This document shows, piece by piece, positions 19,134-28,802 of a stretch of 48,220 nucleotides of DNA; position 1 is the first letter of the stretch, and every line of letters begins with the position of its first letter. A program made the position numbers and the translations under genes. The stretch is taken from contig JAICZH010000009.1 in assembly GCA_025933775.1 (NCBI GenBank), forward strand, positions 1 to 48,220, read 5' to 3'. The DNA comes from Chitinophagaceae bacterium (GTDB lineage: Bacteria; Bacteroidota; Bacteroidia; Chitinophagales; Chitinophagaceae). The notes under the pieces are model-generated. The model was not told the origin of the DNA, searched no databases, and saw only the letters and a program-made list of their open reading frames with translations.

Positions 19134-20252
19134 GTTGGTCTTCACTTTGTAAATAGTAACTTCATGATATTTTTCTCCGGGCTTTAAAATGGTGGAAGGA
19201 AAATTTGGTTTATTGGGAGAATCAGGAAAATGCTGGGTTTCCAAACATAAGGCCGTGTGAATGAGAAGTGGTTTTCCATCTCTATTTATAAATTTTCCGT
19301 CTAAAAAATTTCCGGTATAAAACTGTAATCCCGGTTGTGTAGTAAAAATTTCTAATGTTCTTCCACTAATGGAATCAGAAAGCGCAGCAACTTTTTGCAT
19401 GGAAGTATCTTTTATATTTAAAACCCAATTATGATCGTAACCGCCTTTTACTAAATCAATGTCTTTACCTATTTTTTTGGGCGAAGTAAAATCGAATGGA
19501 GTTCCTTTCACGGGTTTTATTTCACCCGTCGGAATTAAAGAAGTGTCAACAGGCGTATAATGATCCGCATCAATCATTAATTTTTCATCAAGAATGGTAT
19601 TGGCTGCACTTCCTGATAAATTAAAATAACTATGATTGGTTAAATTAACCGGCGTTGCTTTATCTGTTTCAGCATTATATTCAATCCTTAGTTCATCATT
19701 GTCTGATAAAGAATATTGAACGCTAACATGCAAATTTCCGGGATAACCTTCTTCACCATCTTTACTAACATATTGTAAGGTGAGCGCTGGAATATTTTTA
19801 TCAGGAATAGTTGCATTCCAAATTACTTTATCAAATCCTTTCAAACCGCCGTGCAAAGAATTTTTACCATTGTTATCAGCAAGTTTATAAGTAATTCCAT
19901 TCAAATTAAATTTTGCATCGCCGATACGATTGGCATAACGCCCGATCAATGCGCCAAAATAAGGCGGCTGCTGCAAATAAGGCTGCAGGCTATCGAAACC
20001 AATAATGATGCTCGATGGGTTTCCATTTTTATCTTTAGTAACAAATGAAGTAACCGTACCCCCGTAATTGCTTATGGTAACAATGGTTCCATTTTTATTT
20101 TCTAATGTAAATAAATACACTTCCTTTCCATCCACCTCGCCCCAACTTTTTTTTGTAATCATATCTTTTGCTGCGGTTGTTTTATTGCTTTGAGAATTAT
20201 TACAATTAATAAAAAAAATAGAAAGTATAATAGAGAAATAAATTTTATTCAT
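19128..20252 (-). CDS. galM: Aldose 1-epimerase, lipoprotein form
   Basis: ORF extends to 20318 but the likely start is MNKIYFSIILSIFFINCNNSQ (20252). 'FGALIGRYANRIGDAKFNLNG', 'NGKNSLHGGLKGFDKVIW', 'NLTNHSYFNLSG' motifs. Confidence 0.93.
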   Translation of the reverse strand: MNKIYFSIILSIFFINCNNSQSNKTTAAKDMITKKSWGEVDGKEVYLFTLENKNGTIVTISNYGGTVTSFVTKDKNGNPSSIIIGFDSLQPYLQQPPYFGALIGRYANRIGDAKFNLNGITYKLADNNGKNSLHGGLKGFDKVIWNATIPDKNIPALTLQYVSKDGEEGYPGNLHVSVQYSLSDNDELRIEYNAETDKATPVNLTNHSYFNLSGSAANTILDEKLMIDADHYTPVDTSLIPTGEIKPVKGTPFDFTSPKKIGKDIDLVKGGYDHNWVLNIKDTSMQKVAALSDSISGRTLEIFTTQPGLQFYTGNFLDGKFINRDGKPLLIHTALCLETQHFPDSPNKPNFPSTILKPGEKYHEVTIYKVKTNN

Positions 20253-20350
20253 TGAAAAAAATAATTTTGTTTGTTCAAAAAAAACTATATCAGGATAAAA
20301 TATAACGGTGAAGCACACACGAAAATAAAAAACATCTTCAAGTGATTATT

Positions 20351-21811
20351 TTAAAATATCAATGTTTCTATGGAATGTGGTAAAATGCTTACCTGTGCTG
20401 CATCTCCGCCTATCCATAAATTATAATCCGTTTTTTTATCGGTTTGGTTCATTACAATCACGGCAATTTTTCCATCTTTGTTTATAAAAGCTGTTGCCTG
20501 TAATGCGCTTCTGCTGGGCGCTGCACTTATTCGCTTTGCGCCCGGGCGAACGAATTTTGAAAAATGACCGATATAATAATAGGCGTTGGTATAAATCAAT
20601 TCACCTGTTTTGGTAATGGCATGTACCGGAGCAAAACAAAAATTGCCAACATGATTCGGACCGCCTGTTTCATCGAGTAAAATATTCCAATCCGTCCAGC
20701 CAACTGCGCCATTATTAAAATCATGAATCATTGATTGTCCATAACGCTCTCCAAGTTTCCAATCATGTAACTGATCTAACCGGAAAGGAAACCCACAACC
20801 TTCTGTAAACATTAAATTTTTATTGGGAAAGCTTTCATGCACGCGTTCTACATTTTCAAACATCTGGTCGCCGCCGCTCCAGTCTTCATACCAATGGAAA
20901 CCCATGCCCCATGCATATTTGGCGGCAGCCGGGTCTTCAAATATTGTGCTCGCTCTTTGATACATCAGGTCGCGGTTGTGATCCCAAACAATTATTTTTT
21001 TATCACCTAATCCATTTCGTTGCATCGTTGGGCCGAGATAATTTTTTAAAAAATCTCTTTCTTCTTCTGCGGTGTAAATGCACGATTCCCATGTTTGCTT
21101 TGCCATCGGTTCGTTTTGAATGGTAATTCCCCAAATGGGTATGCCTTCTTTTTTATATGCATTAATAAACTTGCCATAAAAATTAGCCCAGCTTTCGTAA
21201 TATGCCGGCAATAAATGTCCGCCATGCAGCACATCGTGATTGTCTTTCATAAATGCAGGCGGACTCCATGGGCTTGCAAAAATAGTTAGCTTTCCACCAG
21301 CTGCAGCAATAGCTTGTTTAATAAATGGAATACGATATTTTTTATCATGATCAATGCTGAAAGTTTTTAAATCTTTATCGCCACCTTTTACATAGCTGTA
21401 ACTTTCACTGCTGAAATCACAACTTTGAATGTTTGTTCTCGCCAGCGTATAGCCGATACCGTTAGTAACGCTGTAATAAGCACGCAAGATTTCCTGTTGC
21501 TTGTTTTTAGGTAATTTAAAAAAAGTTTCTGCAGAAGCATCCGTTAATGCGCCTCCGATTCCTAAAATAGTTTGAAAAGTTTTTGTGGGATTAACAAATA
21601 CGCAAACCTGTGTTTCAAAAGGCTGCCCCATGTGTGTAAACATTGCAGTATCCGTTGCTGAAAGCCGGTAAGATGTATTATCGGCCGTGGTATATACAAT
21701 TACCTTTTTATTTTTAGTGTTATAATTTTTTGCTTTAAGAGTAACTGTATTTTTTTGCGCTAATGCAAAAGTGATTGGTGAAAAAAATAAGAATAAAAAA
21801 TACTTTTTCAT
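20351..21811 (-). CDS. Glycoside hydrolase family 30
   Basis: ORF to 21847, likely start MKKYFLFLFF at 21811; 'WGITIQNEPMAKQ' (acid/base) and 'NLMFTEGCGFP' (nucleophile). Confidence 0.92.
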   Translation of the reverse strand: MKKYFLFLFFSPITFALAQKNTVTLKAKNYNTKNKKVIVYTTADNTSYRLSATDTAMFTHMGQPFETQVCVFVNPTKTFQTILGIGGALTDASAETFFKLPKNKQQEILRAYYSVTNGIGYTLARTNIQSCDFSSESYSYVKGGDKDLKTFSIDHDKKYRIPFIKQAIAAAGGKLTIFASPWSPPAFMKDNHDVLHGGHLLPAYYESWANFYGKFINAYKKEGIPIWGITIQNEPMAKQTWESCIYTAEEERDFLKNYLGPTMQRNGLGDKKIIVWDHNRDLMYQRASTIFEDPAAAKYAWGMGFHWYEDWSGGDQMFENVERVHESFPNKNLMFTEGCGFPFRLDQLHDWKLGERYGQSMIHDFNNGAVGWTDWNILLDETGGPNHVGNFCFAPVHAITKTGELIYTNAYYYIGHFSKFVRPGAKRISAAPSRSALQATAFINKDGKIAVIVMNQTDKKTDYNLWIGGDAAQVSILPHSIETLIF

Positions 21812-21837
21812 TTTCGATTGCTGATTATTTAAAAAAT

Positions 21838-23304
21838 TTATTTCCAACTATAAGTGCCTACAGCGCCGGAAGGTAATGTAGTTGTTATCCACTTTCCATT
21901 AAAGCGAATATTAAAAGTTGCATCGGCTCCATCATTTTCTACAATCAAAACTTTTTTTCCATCAGGAGTTTTAAATGCAACATTTTGCAAATCGCCTGCA
22001 ATATTACTTCCAATGCGCACTGAGCCTGGTACAACAAATTTTGATGCATGTGCAATAATATAATATCCTACATTTCTGGTTACTGTTCCGCCAATCGTTA
22101 ATGCGCCTTTGCATTGATCGCAACCGCCTTGAGTGTGTGGTTGAAAAGAAGGATCGTTTGCGAGATTCCATTCCAGCGCCACACGGCTCCAGTTGCGCAT
22201 AGAACCAATGATTACATTTTTTAAATGCCATTTTAAATCGCCGCCAAAGCTGCCGGTTGATGAAGTATATTGCTCCGTAAAATAAACTGCTTTGTCAGGA
22301 AATGCATTATGCACCTGGCTTAAAGCGCTTATATCGCCGGCATATAAATGAAATGCAGAACCATTGATGAATGTATTGGCTGCAGCATCACTTAAAACAG
22401 TAATTGGATAATCTGGATGATCGCAATTATGATCGTAACAAATAATTTTTGTAGAAATATTTGCAGATTGAAACGCTGGCCCTAAATTATTTTTTATAAA
22501 ATTTGCTTCTTCCGTTGCATCCATCACAAGGCTTGGATTATTACCCGGATTCAATGGTTCATTTTGCGGTGTAACTGCGTCTATCGTGATGCCGTTAGCT
22601 TTCATTTGCTGAATATATTTTACAAAATATTGCGCATACACATTATAATATTGTGTTTGTAAACTCCCGCCGATTGTGCTGGCATTATCTTTCATCCAAA
22701 CGGGCGCACTCCATGGTGTAGCAATAATTTTTATTGAAGGATTTATTGCAATAATTTCTTTTAATAAAGGAATCAAATCTGTTTCATCATTGCGCAAGCT
22801 AAAGCTGTCGAGATTTACATCCGTTTTTCCTGCGGACACATCATCATAACTAAATACCGAAGCATTTAAATCGGATGCGCCAATGCTGATGCGCAGGTAA
22901 CTGATGCTAATTGAATTGGCGTCACTGCCAAAAAGTTCTTTTAATAAATTCGCTTTATCGGTTGCATTCATAAGATTGATTACATAAGCGCTGCCGCCAG
23001 TGAGAGTAAATCCAAATCCATCAATCGTTTGAAAAGTTTGCGAAGTATCTACATCAATGTTTGCATAAACATTTGCAGTGGTTCCAAAAGATAAAGTGGT
23101 GGATTGTTTTTGTAATAAAACCGATTGATCATTTTTAGTAAGCCAGAAATCAACATCATTCACTCCAACCGGGGGCAATGGTGGCGCAGGCGGCGCAGGA
23201 TTTATATTTCCGTTTCCGGAGGATGAACCTTTTGAACACGCAAAAAAAATAGTTATTACAAAAGCTATAATTATTTTACAAACAAAATTTCTGCTGAACA
23301 TCAT
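21838..23304 (-). CDS. Glycoside hydrolase family 30, lipoprotein
   Basis: 488 aa; lipobox 'FFACSKG'; 'AVTPQNEPLNPGN' and 'VYFTEQYTSS'; 'TIDGFGFTLTGGSA' N-terminal motif. Confidence 0.92.
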   Translation of the reverse strand: MMFSRNFVCKIIIAFVITIFFACSKGSSSGNGNINPAPPAPPLPPVGVNDVDFWLTKNDQSVLLQKQSTTLSFGTTANVYANIDVDTSQTFQTIDGFGFTLTGGSAYVINLMNATDKANLLKELFGSDANSISISYLRISIGASDLNASVFSYDDVSAGKTDVNLDSFSLRNDETDLIPLLKEIIAINPSIKIIATPWSAPVWMKDNASTIGGSLQTQYYNVYAQYFVKYIQQMKANGITIDAVTPQNEPLNPGNNPSLVMDATEEANFIKNNLGPAFQSANISTKIICYDHNCDHPDYPITVLSDAAANTFINGSAFHLYAGDISALSQVHNAFPDKAVYFTEQYTSSTGSFGGDLKWHLKNVIIGSMRNWSRVALEWNLANDPSFQPHTQGGCDQCKGALTIGGTVTRNVGYYIIAHASKFVVPGSVRIGSNIAGDLQNVAFKTPDGKKVLIVENDGADATFNIRFNGKWITTTLPSGAVGTYSWK

Positions 23305-23388
23305 AAAATTCTTTTACAAAGTTTTTAAAGGTAATTCTGTTTTAATATTTTACCTAAATAAAATCGTAAAGAAATTGAAAATGGAAAA

Positions 23389-23417
23389 CCACTATAAAAA
23401 ATTAATTTTTATAGTGG
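23389..23417. terminator. Hairpin terminator between the DUF892 and GH30 genes
   Basis: CCACTATAAAAA-(attaa)-TTTTTATAGTGG: 12-bp perfect stem, A/T-rich flanks. Confidence 0.7.
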
Positions 23418-23463
23418 CATTTAATTTTAAACTTTCAACATGAAGTTTTGTACTTAGCGTTCA

Positions 23464-24108
23464 TCATTTCTTTTTAGCAGTTGCAGTTTTATTACTATTC
23501 ACATCTTCCAATTCATTTTCATCTTCATCTTCATCATTTGCTTCTGCATTTATTGAAGATTCGGCAATCCTGCTCAGGGTTTCATCTGCTTCCCTTTCTT
23601 CATTTAATGTTTGTTCCAAAAGATCGGCTACTTCGTTTTCACCAATAGTTTTTGCAAAGGCGCACAAAGTGCCATAGCTTGCAATTTCATAATGTTCTAC
23701 TTTTTGGGCTGCAGAAATTATTCCTGCATCACGCACAACGCCTTGTTCTGTGCTTTGCATAATCTCTTCAGCTTCTTTTATGAGGCCGCTCATGGCTTCG
23801 CATTTTTTTGCCTGAGCGGGTTTTTCCATCAATTCAAAAGCCTGCTCACACCTTTCAACATGTCCTTTAGTAACTTCGAGATGTTCTTCCAATGCATTAA
23901 TCAATTCTTGTGTAGTTGCATTCTTGGCCATTTTGGGGAGTGCTTTTGTTAATGCTTTTTCTGCCCAATAAATATCTTTTAATTCATCTTCAAATAAATC
24001 ACGCAGGCCTTCGGCGGCGTTTGATTTTGTTTTAACGGCGCTTTTTTTTGTTTTGCTCATTCCGTTGTGATGTGCTCCGTTATGTGATTTGGTTTTGCTG
24101 GATTTCAT
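23464..24108 (-). CDS. Ferritin-like DUF892 protein (YciE/YciF family)
   Basis: 214 aa; 'GLRDLFEDELKDIYWAEKALTKALPKMAKNATTQELINALEEHLEVTKGHVERCEQAFE' and 'VEHYEIASYGTLCAFAKTIGENEVADLLEQTLNEEREADETL'. Confidence 0.93.
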   Translation of the reverse strand: MKSSKTKSHNGAHHNGMSKTKKSAVKTKSNAAEGLRDLFEDELKDIYWAEKALTKALPKMAKNATTQELINALEEHLEVTKGHVERCEQAFELMEKPAQAKKCEAMSGLIKEAEEIMQSTEQGVVRDAGIISAAQKVEHYEIASYGTLCAFAKTIGENEVADLLEQTLNEEREADETLSRIAESSINAEANDEDEDENELEDVNSNKTATAKKK

Positions 24109-24411
24109 GTTGTAAAGATTTAATAATTAAAAAAGTTGTTTATGTATGCATTCAAGAAAATCATGCCATTGTTTTTTTTATAAACTCAAATAAAAAACAA
24201 CTCCTTTTTTACAGCATTATTAAAATACGGTTTTATAATTCCACATATTTTATTAAATGAGGATTTTATTTCTCAAATCTACAAAATAGGGCGCCGGGAG
24301 AAATGTACGCTATCTGAAAAAAAATGGCATATAAATAGTATTTATGAAATCAATACAGGCTTATCTCTTATATAGCTTTCAGAAAATAGTAACTTCTTAA
24401 ATTATATATAC

Positions 24412-25551
24412 ATGGATCTTATATGTTTTAGTCATATCAGGTGGAACTTTGTTTATCAACGTCCGCAACATTTATTAACCCGATTTGCAGTTTACAACCG
24501 GGTTTTTATTATAGAAGAACCTTTATATGATCAGGATTCTGATTTTTATGAAATAAAAAAAGATACCGGAAATAATAATTTATGGATTGTGCTTTTGCAC
24601 GTTTCTAAAAACGCACCTGCTGAAAAAAGAGCGCATATTTTAAAGGCGTTGATAGATTCATGTGTGTATGCGGGAAAAATTAAAAATTATATTCTTTGGT
24701 ATTACTCTCCTATGGCATTGAGCTATAGCAATCATCTGCATCCTACGCTAATTGTGTATGATTGTATGGACGAATTATCAGCTTTTAAATTTGCACCTCC
24801 TGAATTAAAGAAAATGGAAGTACGCTTGCTAAGCCTTGCTGATATTGTGTTTACAGGAGGTTATAGTTTGTATGAAACAAAAAAACATTTGCATCACAAC
24901 ATTTATCCTTTCCCCAGCAGCATTGATAAATCGCATTTTAGTGCAGCACGAACAAATCTTAAAATTCCATCCGATCAGGCATCCATACCGCATCCGCAGT
25001 TTGGTTTTTACGGAGTAATTGATGAACGTTTTCATATTTCATTGATTGATGAATTATCTTCTTTGCGGCCTGAGTGGCATTTTATTTTTATAGGGCCTGT
25101 TATAAAAATTGATCCGGCTTTGCTTCCACAAAAGAAAAATATACATTATCCCGGAAGCAAAAATTATAATGAATTGCCCTATTATCTTTCAGGTTGGGAT
25201 GTTGCTATTTTACCTTTTGCATTAAATGAATCAACCAAATATATAAGCCCTACAAAAACACCGGAATACCTTGCAGGAGGCAAGCCGGTAATTTCCACTT
25301 CAATAACGGACGTAGTTACTCCTTATGGGAAACAAGGATTGGTGCATATTGCAGATACTGCTGAAGAATTTATTATTGCCGCAGAAAAGATTTTTAATGA
25401 TAAAAATAAAAATGAATGGAAGATAAAAGTTGATCAATTTCTTAAAAATATTTCATGGAATAAAACATGGCACCACATGTTTGCGTTAATAGAAGAGGCA
25501 TTAGAAAAAAAAGTGATACCCAACCCCCAAAAACAAAAAGAATATGTTTGA
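24412..25551 (+). CDS. Glycosyltransferase, GT4-like/group 1
   Basis: 379 aa; 'MDLICFSHIRWNFVYQRPQHLLTRFA', 'YDCMDELSAF', 'PTKTPEYLAGGKPVISTSITDV'; overlaps glf by 8 nt. Confidence 0.87.
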   Translation: MDLICFSHIRWNFVYQRPQHLLTRFAVYNRVFIIEEPLYDQDSDFYEIKKDTGNNNLWIVLLHVSKNAPAEKRAHILKALIDSCVYAGKIKNYILWYYSPMALSYSNHLHPTLIVYDCMDELSAFKFAPPELKKMEVRLLSLADIVFTGGYSLYETKKHLHHNIYPFPSSIDKSHFSAARTNLKIPSDQASIPHPQFGFYGVIDERFHISLIDELSSLRPEWHFIFIGPVIKIDPALLPQKKNIHYPGSKNYNELPYYLSGWDVAILPFALNESTKYISPTKTPEYLAGGKPVISTSITDVVTPYGKQGLVHIADTAEEFIIAAEKIFNDKNKNEWKIKVDQFLKNISWNKTWHHMFALIEEALEKKVIPNPQKQKEYV

Positions 25552-26686
25552 TTACATGATAGTAGGTGCAGGCTTAGCCGGCGCAGTTTTAGCAGAACGG
25601 TTAGCATCGCAATCCAATAAAAAAATTTTATTAGTTGATAAAAGAAATCATATCGGCGGTAATACTTTTGATTATTATAATAAAGACGGATTGCTTGTTC
25701 ACAAATATGGCCCGCATATCTTTCATACTAACAGCAAAGAAGTTTTTACTTACCTGGGAAACTTTACCCAGTGGCGCCCTTATGAACACAGGGTTTTAGC
25801 AAGCGTGGATGGAATGCTGGTTCCCATCCCAATCAATTTAAATACCATTAATCAATTGTATGGATTGAATTTAAACAGCGCTGAAGTAGATGCCTTTTTA
25901 GAATCGAAAGCAGAAAAGAAAATTAAAATTGTTACTTCTGAAGACGTGGTGGTAAATAAAGTAGGAAGAGAATTGTATGAAAAATTTTTTAAAGGGTACA
26001 CACGCAAGCAATGGGATCTTGATCCATCAGAGCTGGATGCATCGGTAACTTCCCGAATCCCTACACGCAACAATCGTGATGACAGGTATTTCACTGATAC
26101 GTACCAGGCAATTCCTTTATACGGTTACACACGCATGTTTCAGAAGATGCTGCATCATCCTAACATAAAAATATTGCTGAATACCGATTATAAAGAAGTG
26201 CAGGATTCTATTTGTTATAAAAATATGATCTACACCGGCCCGATTGATTATTTCTATGATTATTGTTATGGAAAGCTGCCTTATCGTTCTTTAGAATTTA
26301 AATTTGAAACGTTAGAAGAAAATGTTTTTCAAAAAACGGGAACCATTAATTATCCTAACGAGCATGCCTATACGCGAATTACAGAATTTAAATATTTAAC
26401 CGGTCAAAAACATCCGAAAACCACTGTCGTTTATGAATTTCCAAAAGATGAAGGCGACCCGTATTATCCTGTACCGCGTGCAGAAAATGCATTGCTATAC
26501 AAAAGATACCGCCAGTTAGCTGAGCAGGAAAACAAAATATATTTTGCAGGCCGATTAGCAACTTATAAATATTATAATATGGATCAGGTAGTAGCACAAG
26601 CGCTCACTCTTTACAAAAAAATTATTACTCCACATGAATTTGCACATCATTTAAATGGGCATCAGCTACCAATCATACAATCCTGA
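25544..26686 (+). CDS. glf: UDP-galactopyranose mutase
   Basis: 380 aa; FAD Rossmann 'MIVGAGLAGAVLAERLA', 'KYGPHIFHTN', 'GYTRKQWDLDP', 'SRIPTRNNRDDRYF', 'YTRITEFKYLTGQ', 'YYNMDQVVAQAL'. Confidence 0.96.
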   Translation: MFDYMIVGAGLAGAVLAERLASQSNKKILLVDKRNHIGGNTFDYYNKDGLLVHKYGPHIFHTNSKEVFTYLGNFTQWRPYEHRVLASVDGMLVPIPINLNTINQLYGLNLNSAEVDAFLESKAEKKIKIVTSEDVVVNKVGRELYEKFFKGYTRKQWDLDPSELDASVTSRIPTRNNRDDRYFTDTYQAIPLYGYTRMFQKMLHHPNIKILLNTDYKEVQDSICYKNMIYTGPIDYFYDYCYGKLPYRSLEFKFETLEENVFQKTGTINYPNEHAYTRITEFKYLTGQKHPKTTVVYEFPKDEGDPYYPVPRAENALLYKRYRQLAEQENKIYFAGRLATYKYYNMDQVVAQALTLYKKIITPHEFAHHLNGHQLPIIQS

Positions 26687-28802
26687 AATATGGGGCGGTT
26701 TGGAATGCACCATCAACAGGGTCGGAAATAGTTTTCGCGATCAGCTACAATACACCGGCCATTACACAAGAAATGATGATATAAATAGAATTGCTTTATT
26801 GGGATTTAAAAAAATCCGTTATCCCATTTTATGGGAAGCGCATCAAAAAATTACAATAAAAGAAAAAATAAATTGGAAACGCACAAAGGGGCAACTTGAT
26901 AAATTAAAAGCAAATAATATTATTCCAATCGCAGGATTAGTGCACCATGGAAGCGGCCCCGCTTTTACTAATTTAATGGATGATTCATTTGCCCAACAAT
27001 TATCCATGTATGCAACAAAAGTTGCTACCCAATTTCCCTGGCTTGAATATTATACTCCAGTAAACGAACCGTTAACTACAGCAAGATTTAGCGGGTTGTA
27101 CGGGCATTGGTTTCCGCATCATAAAAATTCATTAAGCTTTGCAAAAATATTTTTAAACCAATTAAAAGGCATTGTGCTTTCTATGAAAGCCATTCGAAAA
27201 ATAAATGCAAATGCCAAATTAGTACAAACCGAAGACCTTGCTAAAACCCACAGCACGCCTGCATTACAGTACCAGGCAACTTTTGAAAATGAAAGACGAT
27301 GGCTCACTTATGATATGCTTTGTGGCAAAGTAAATGATCAACATTTTTTTTGGAATTATTTTATTTCTTTAGGAATTGAACCAGTTGCATTGCAATTTTT
27401 TTTAGATAATACATGCGTGCCTGATGTTGCCGGTTTTAATTATTATGTAACATCGGAACGTTTTCTTGATGATAAAATTCATTTATACCCTCATTGCGAT
27501 TGTGGTGGAAACGGCCAGCATTTATATGCTGATATTGCAGCTGTGAGAGCGGTAAAACCTGCAGGCTTAAAATCATTATTAAAAGAAGCATGGCAAAGGT
27601 ATCATCTTCCATTGGCGCTTACCGAAGTGCATATAAATTGTACAAGAGAAGAGCAGTTGCGATGGTTTAAAGAAGCATGGGATATAAGCTGTAATTTAAA
27701 TAAAGAAGGTGTAAATATTAAAGCGATTACAGCATGGTCGTTGTTAGGCGCTTTCGATTGGAACAGTTTATTAACGCGTGAAGAAAAAATTTATGAAACA
27801 GGAGTTTATGATATCTCCAAAAATGAATTGCGTTCTACTGCTCTTGTAAAGCTGATTCAATCATTAATAAAAACCGGCGACTATCATCATCCTGTTATTC
27901 AGGAAAAAGGTTGGTGGCATAAAAGTTATCCGGGCAATAAAAATTTTTTTATAAATGCTTCTTCTTCTCCTTTATTAATTTTTGGTTGCAATGGTACTTT
28001 AGGGAAAGCATTTACTCATCTTTGTGAAAGGCGCTCCATTTCTTATCGTGCGTTGTCGCATAACGAAGCTGATATAACAAAAAAAGATGAAATTGAAGAT
28101 GCCATTAATAAATATAAACCTTGGGCAATAATAAATGCTGCGGGTTTTGTAAGAGTGGATGATGCAGAAGCAGAAAGAAAAAAATGTTTCAATCTTAATG
28201 CTGAAGCGCCGGGTAATTTAGCTAGCATTTGTAAAAATCATTCAATTCAATTAATGACTTTTTCTTCTGATTTGGTTTTTGATGGAGAAAAACAATCGCC
28301 ATACATCGAAGCGGATTTTGTAAAGCCATTAAACGTGTATGGCGAAAGCAAAGCAAAAAGCGAACAGCTTGTTTTAAATAATTATTCTTCGTCTCTCATT
28401 ATAAGAACCAGCGCATTTTTTGGTCCCTGGGATCAATATAATTTTGTTTACTATATTTTAAATTCTTTAAAAGAAAATAAACCATGTTATGCTGCAAACG
28501 ATGTTACTGTTTCGCCAACCTATGTTCCTCATTTGGCAGATAAAGCGCTTGATCTTTTAATTGATGAAGAAAAAGGAATCTGGCACTTAACCAATGAAGG
28601 AATGATTACATGGCATAGCTTTGCCGAAGAAGTAGCCATGCGAGGCGGATATACTTCCAAAAAAATAATATCATGTTTGCAACAAGAAATGGAATGGAAA
28701 GCGAAACGCCCTGCTTACAGCGCTATGCAAAGCAATAAAGGAATTAAACTCCCGTTACTTCATCATGCAATTGAACAATTTTTCCAAGAAAAAATAATAT
28801 AA
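26655..28802 (+). CDS. Two-domain fusion: GH1-like (N) and RmlD/dTDP-4-dehydrorhamnose reductase-like SDR (C)
   Basis: 715 aa; GH1 'YYTPVNEPLTTARF' and 'LPLALTEVHINC'; C-terminal 'LLIFGCNGTLGKAF' (GxxGxxG), 'FSSDLVFDG', 'NVYGESKAKSE' (YxxxK). Confidence 0.9.
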   Translation: MGISYQSYNPEIWGGLECTINRVGNSFRDQLQYTGHYTRNDDINRIALLGFKKIRYPILWEAHQKITIKEKINWKRTKGQLDKLKANNIIPIAGLVHHGSGPAFTNLMDDSFAQQLSMYATKVATQFPWLEYYTPVNEPLTTARFSGLYGHWFPHHKNSLSFAKIFLNQLKGIVLSMKAIRKINANAKLVQTEDLAKTHSTPALQYQATFENERRWLTYDMLCGKVNDQHFFWNYFISLGIEPVALQFFLDNTCVPDVAGFNYYVTSERFLDDKIHLYPHCDCGGNGQHLYADIAAVRAVKPAGLKSLLKEAWQRYHLPLALTEVHINCTREEQLRWFKEAWDISCNLNKEGVNIKAITAWSLLGAFDWNSLLTREEKIYETGVYDISKNELRSTALVKLIQSLIKTGDYHHPVIQEKGWWHKSYPGNKNFFINASSSPLLIFGCNGTLGKAFTHLCERRSISYRALSHNEADITKKDEIEDAINKYKPWAIINAAGFVRVDDAEAERKKCFNLNAEAPGNLASICKNHSIQLMTFSSDLVFDGEKQSPYIEADFVKPLNVYGESKAKSEQLVLNNYSSSLIIRTSAFFGPWDQYNFVYYILNSLKENKPCYAANDVTVSPTYVPHLADKALDLLIDEEKGIWHLTNEGMITWHSFAEEVAMRGGYTSKKIISCLQQEMEWKAKRPAYSAMQSNKGIKLPLLHHAIEQFFQEKII

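Noticed and set aside
23020-23035. ATCAATCGTTTGAAAA in a GH30 gene as an extra LacI operator
   Set aside because: Only one half-site matches, and it lies inside the coding sequence (TIDGF region).
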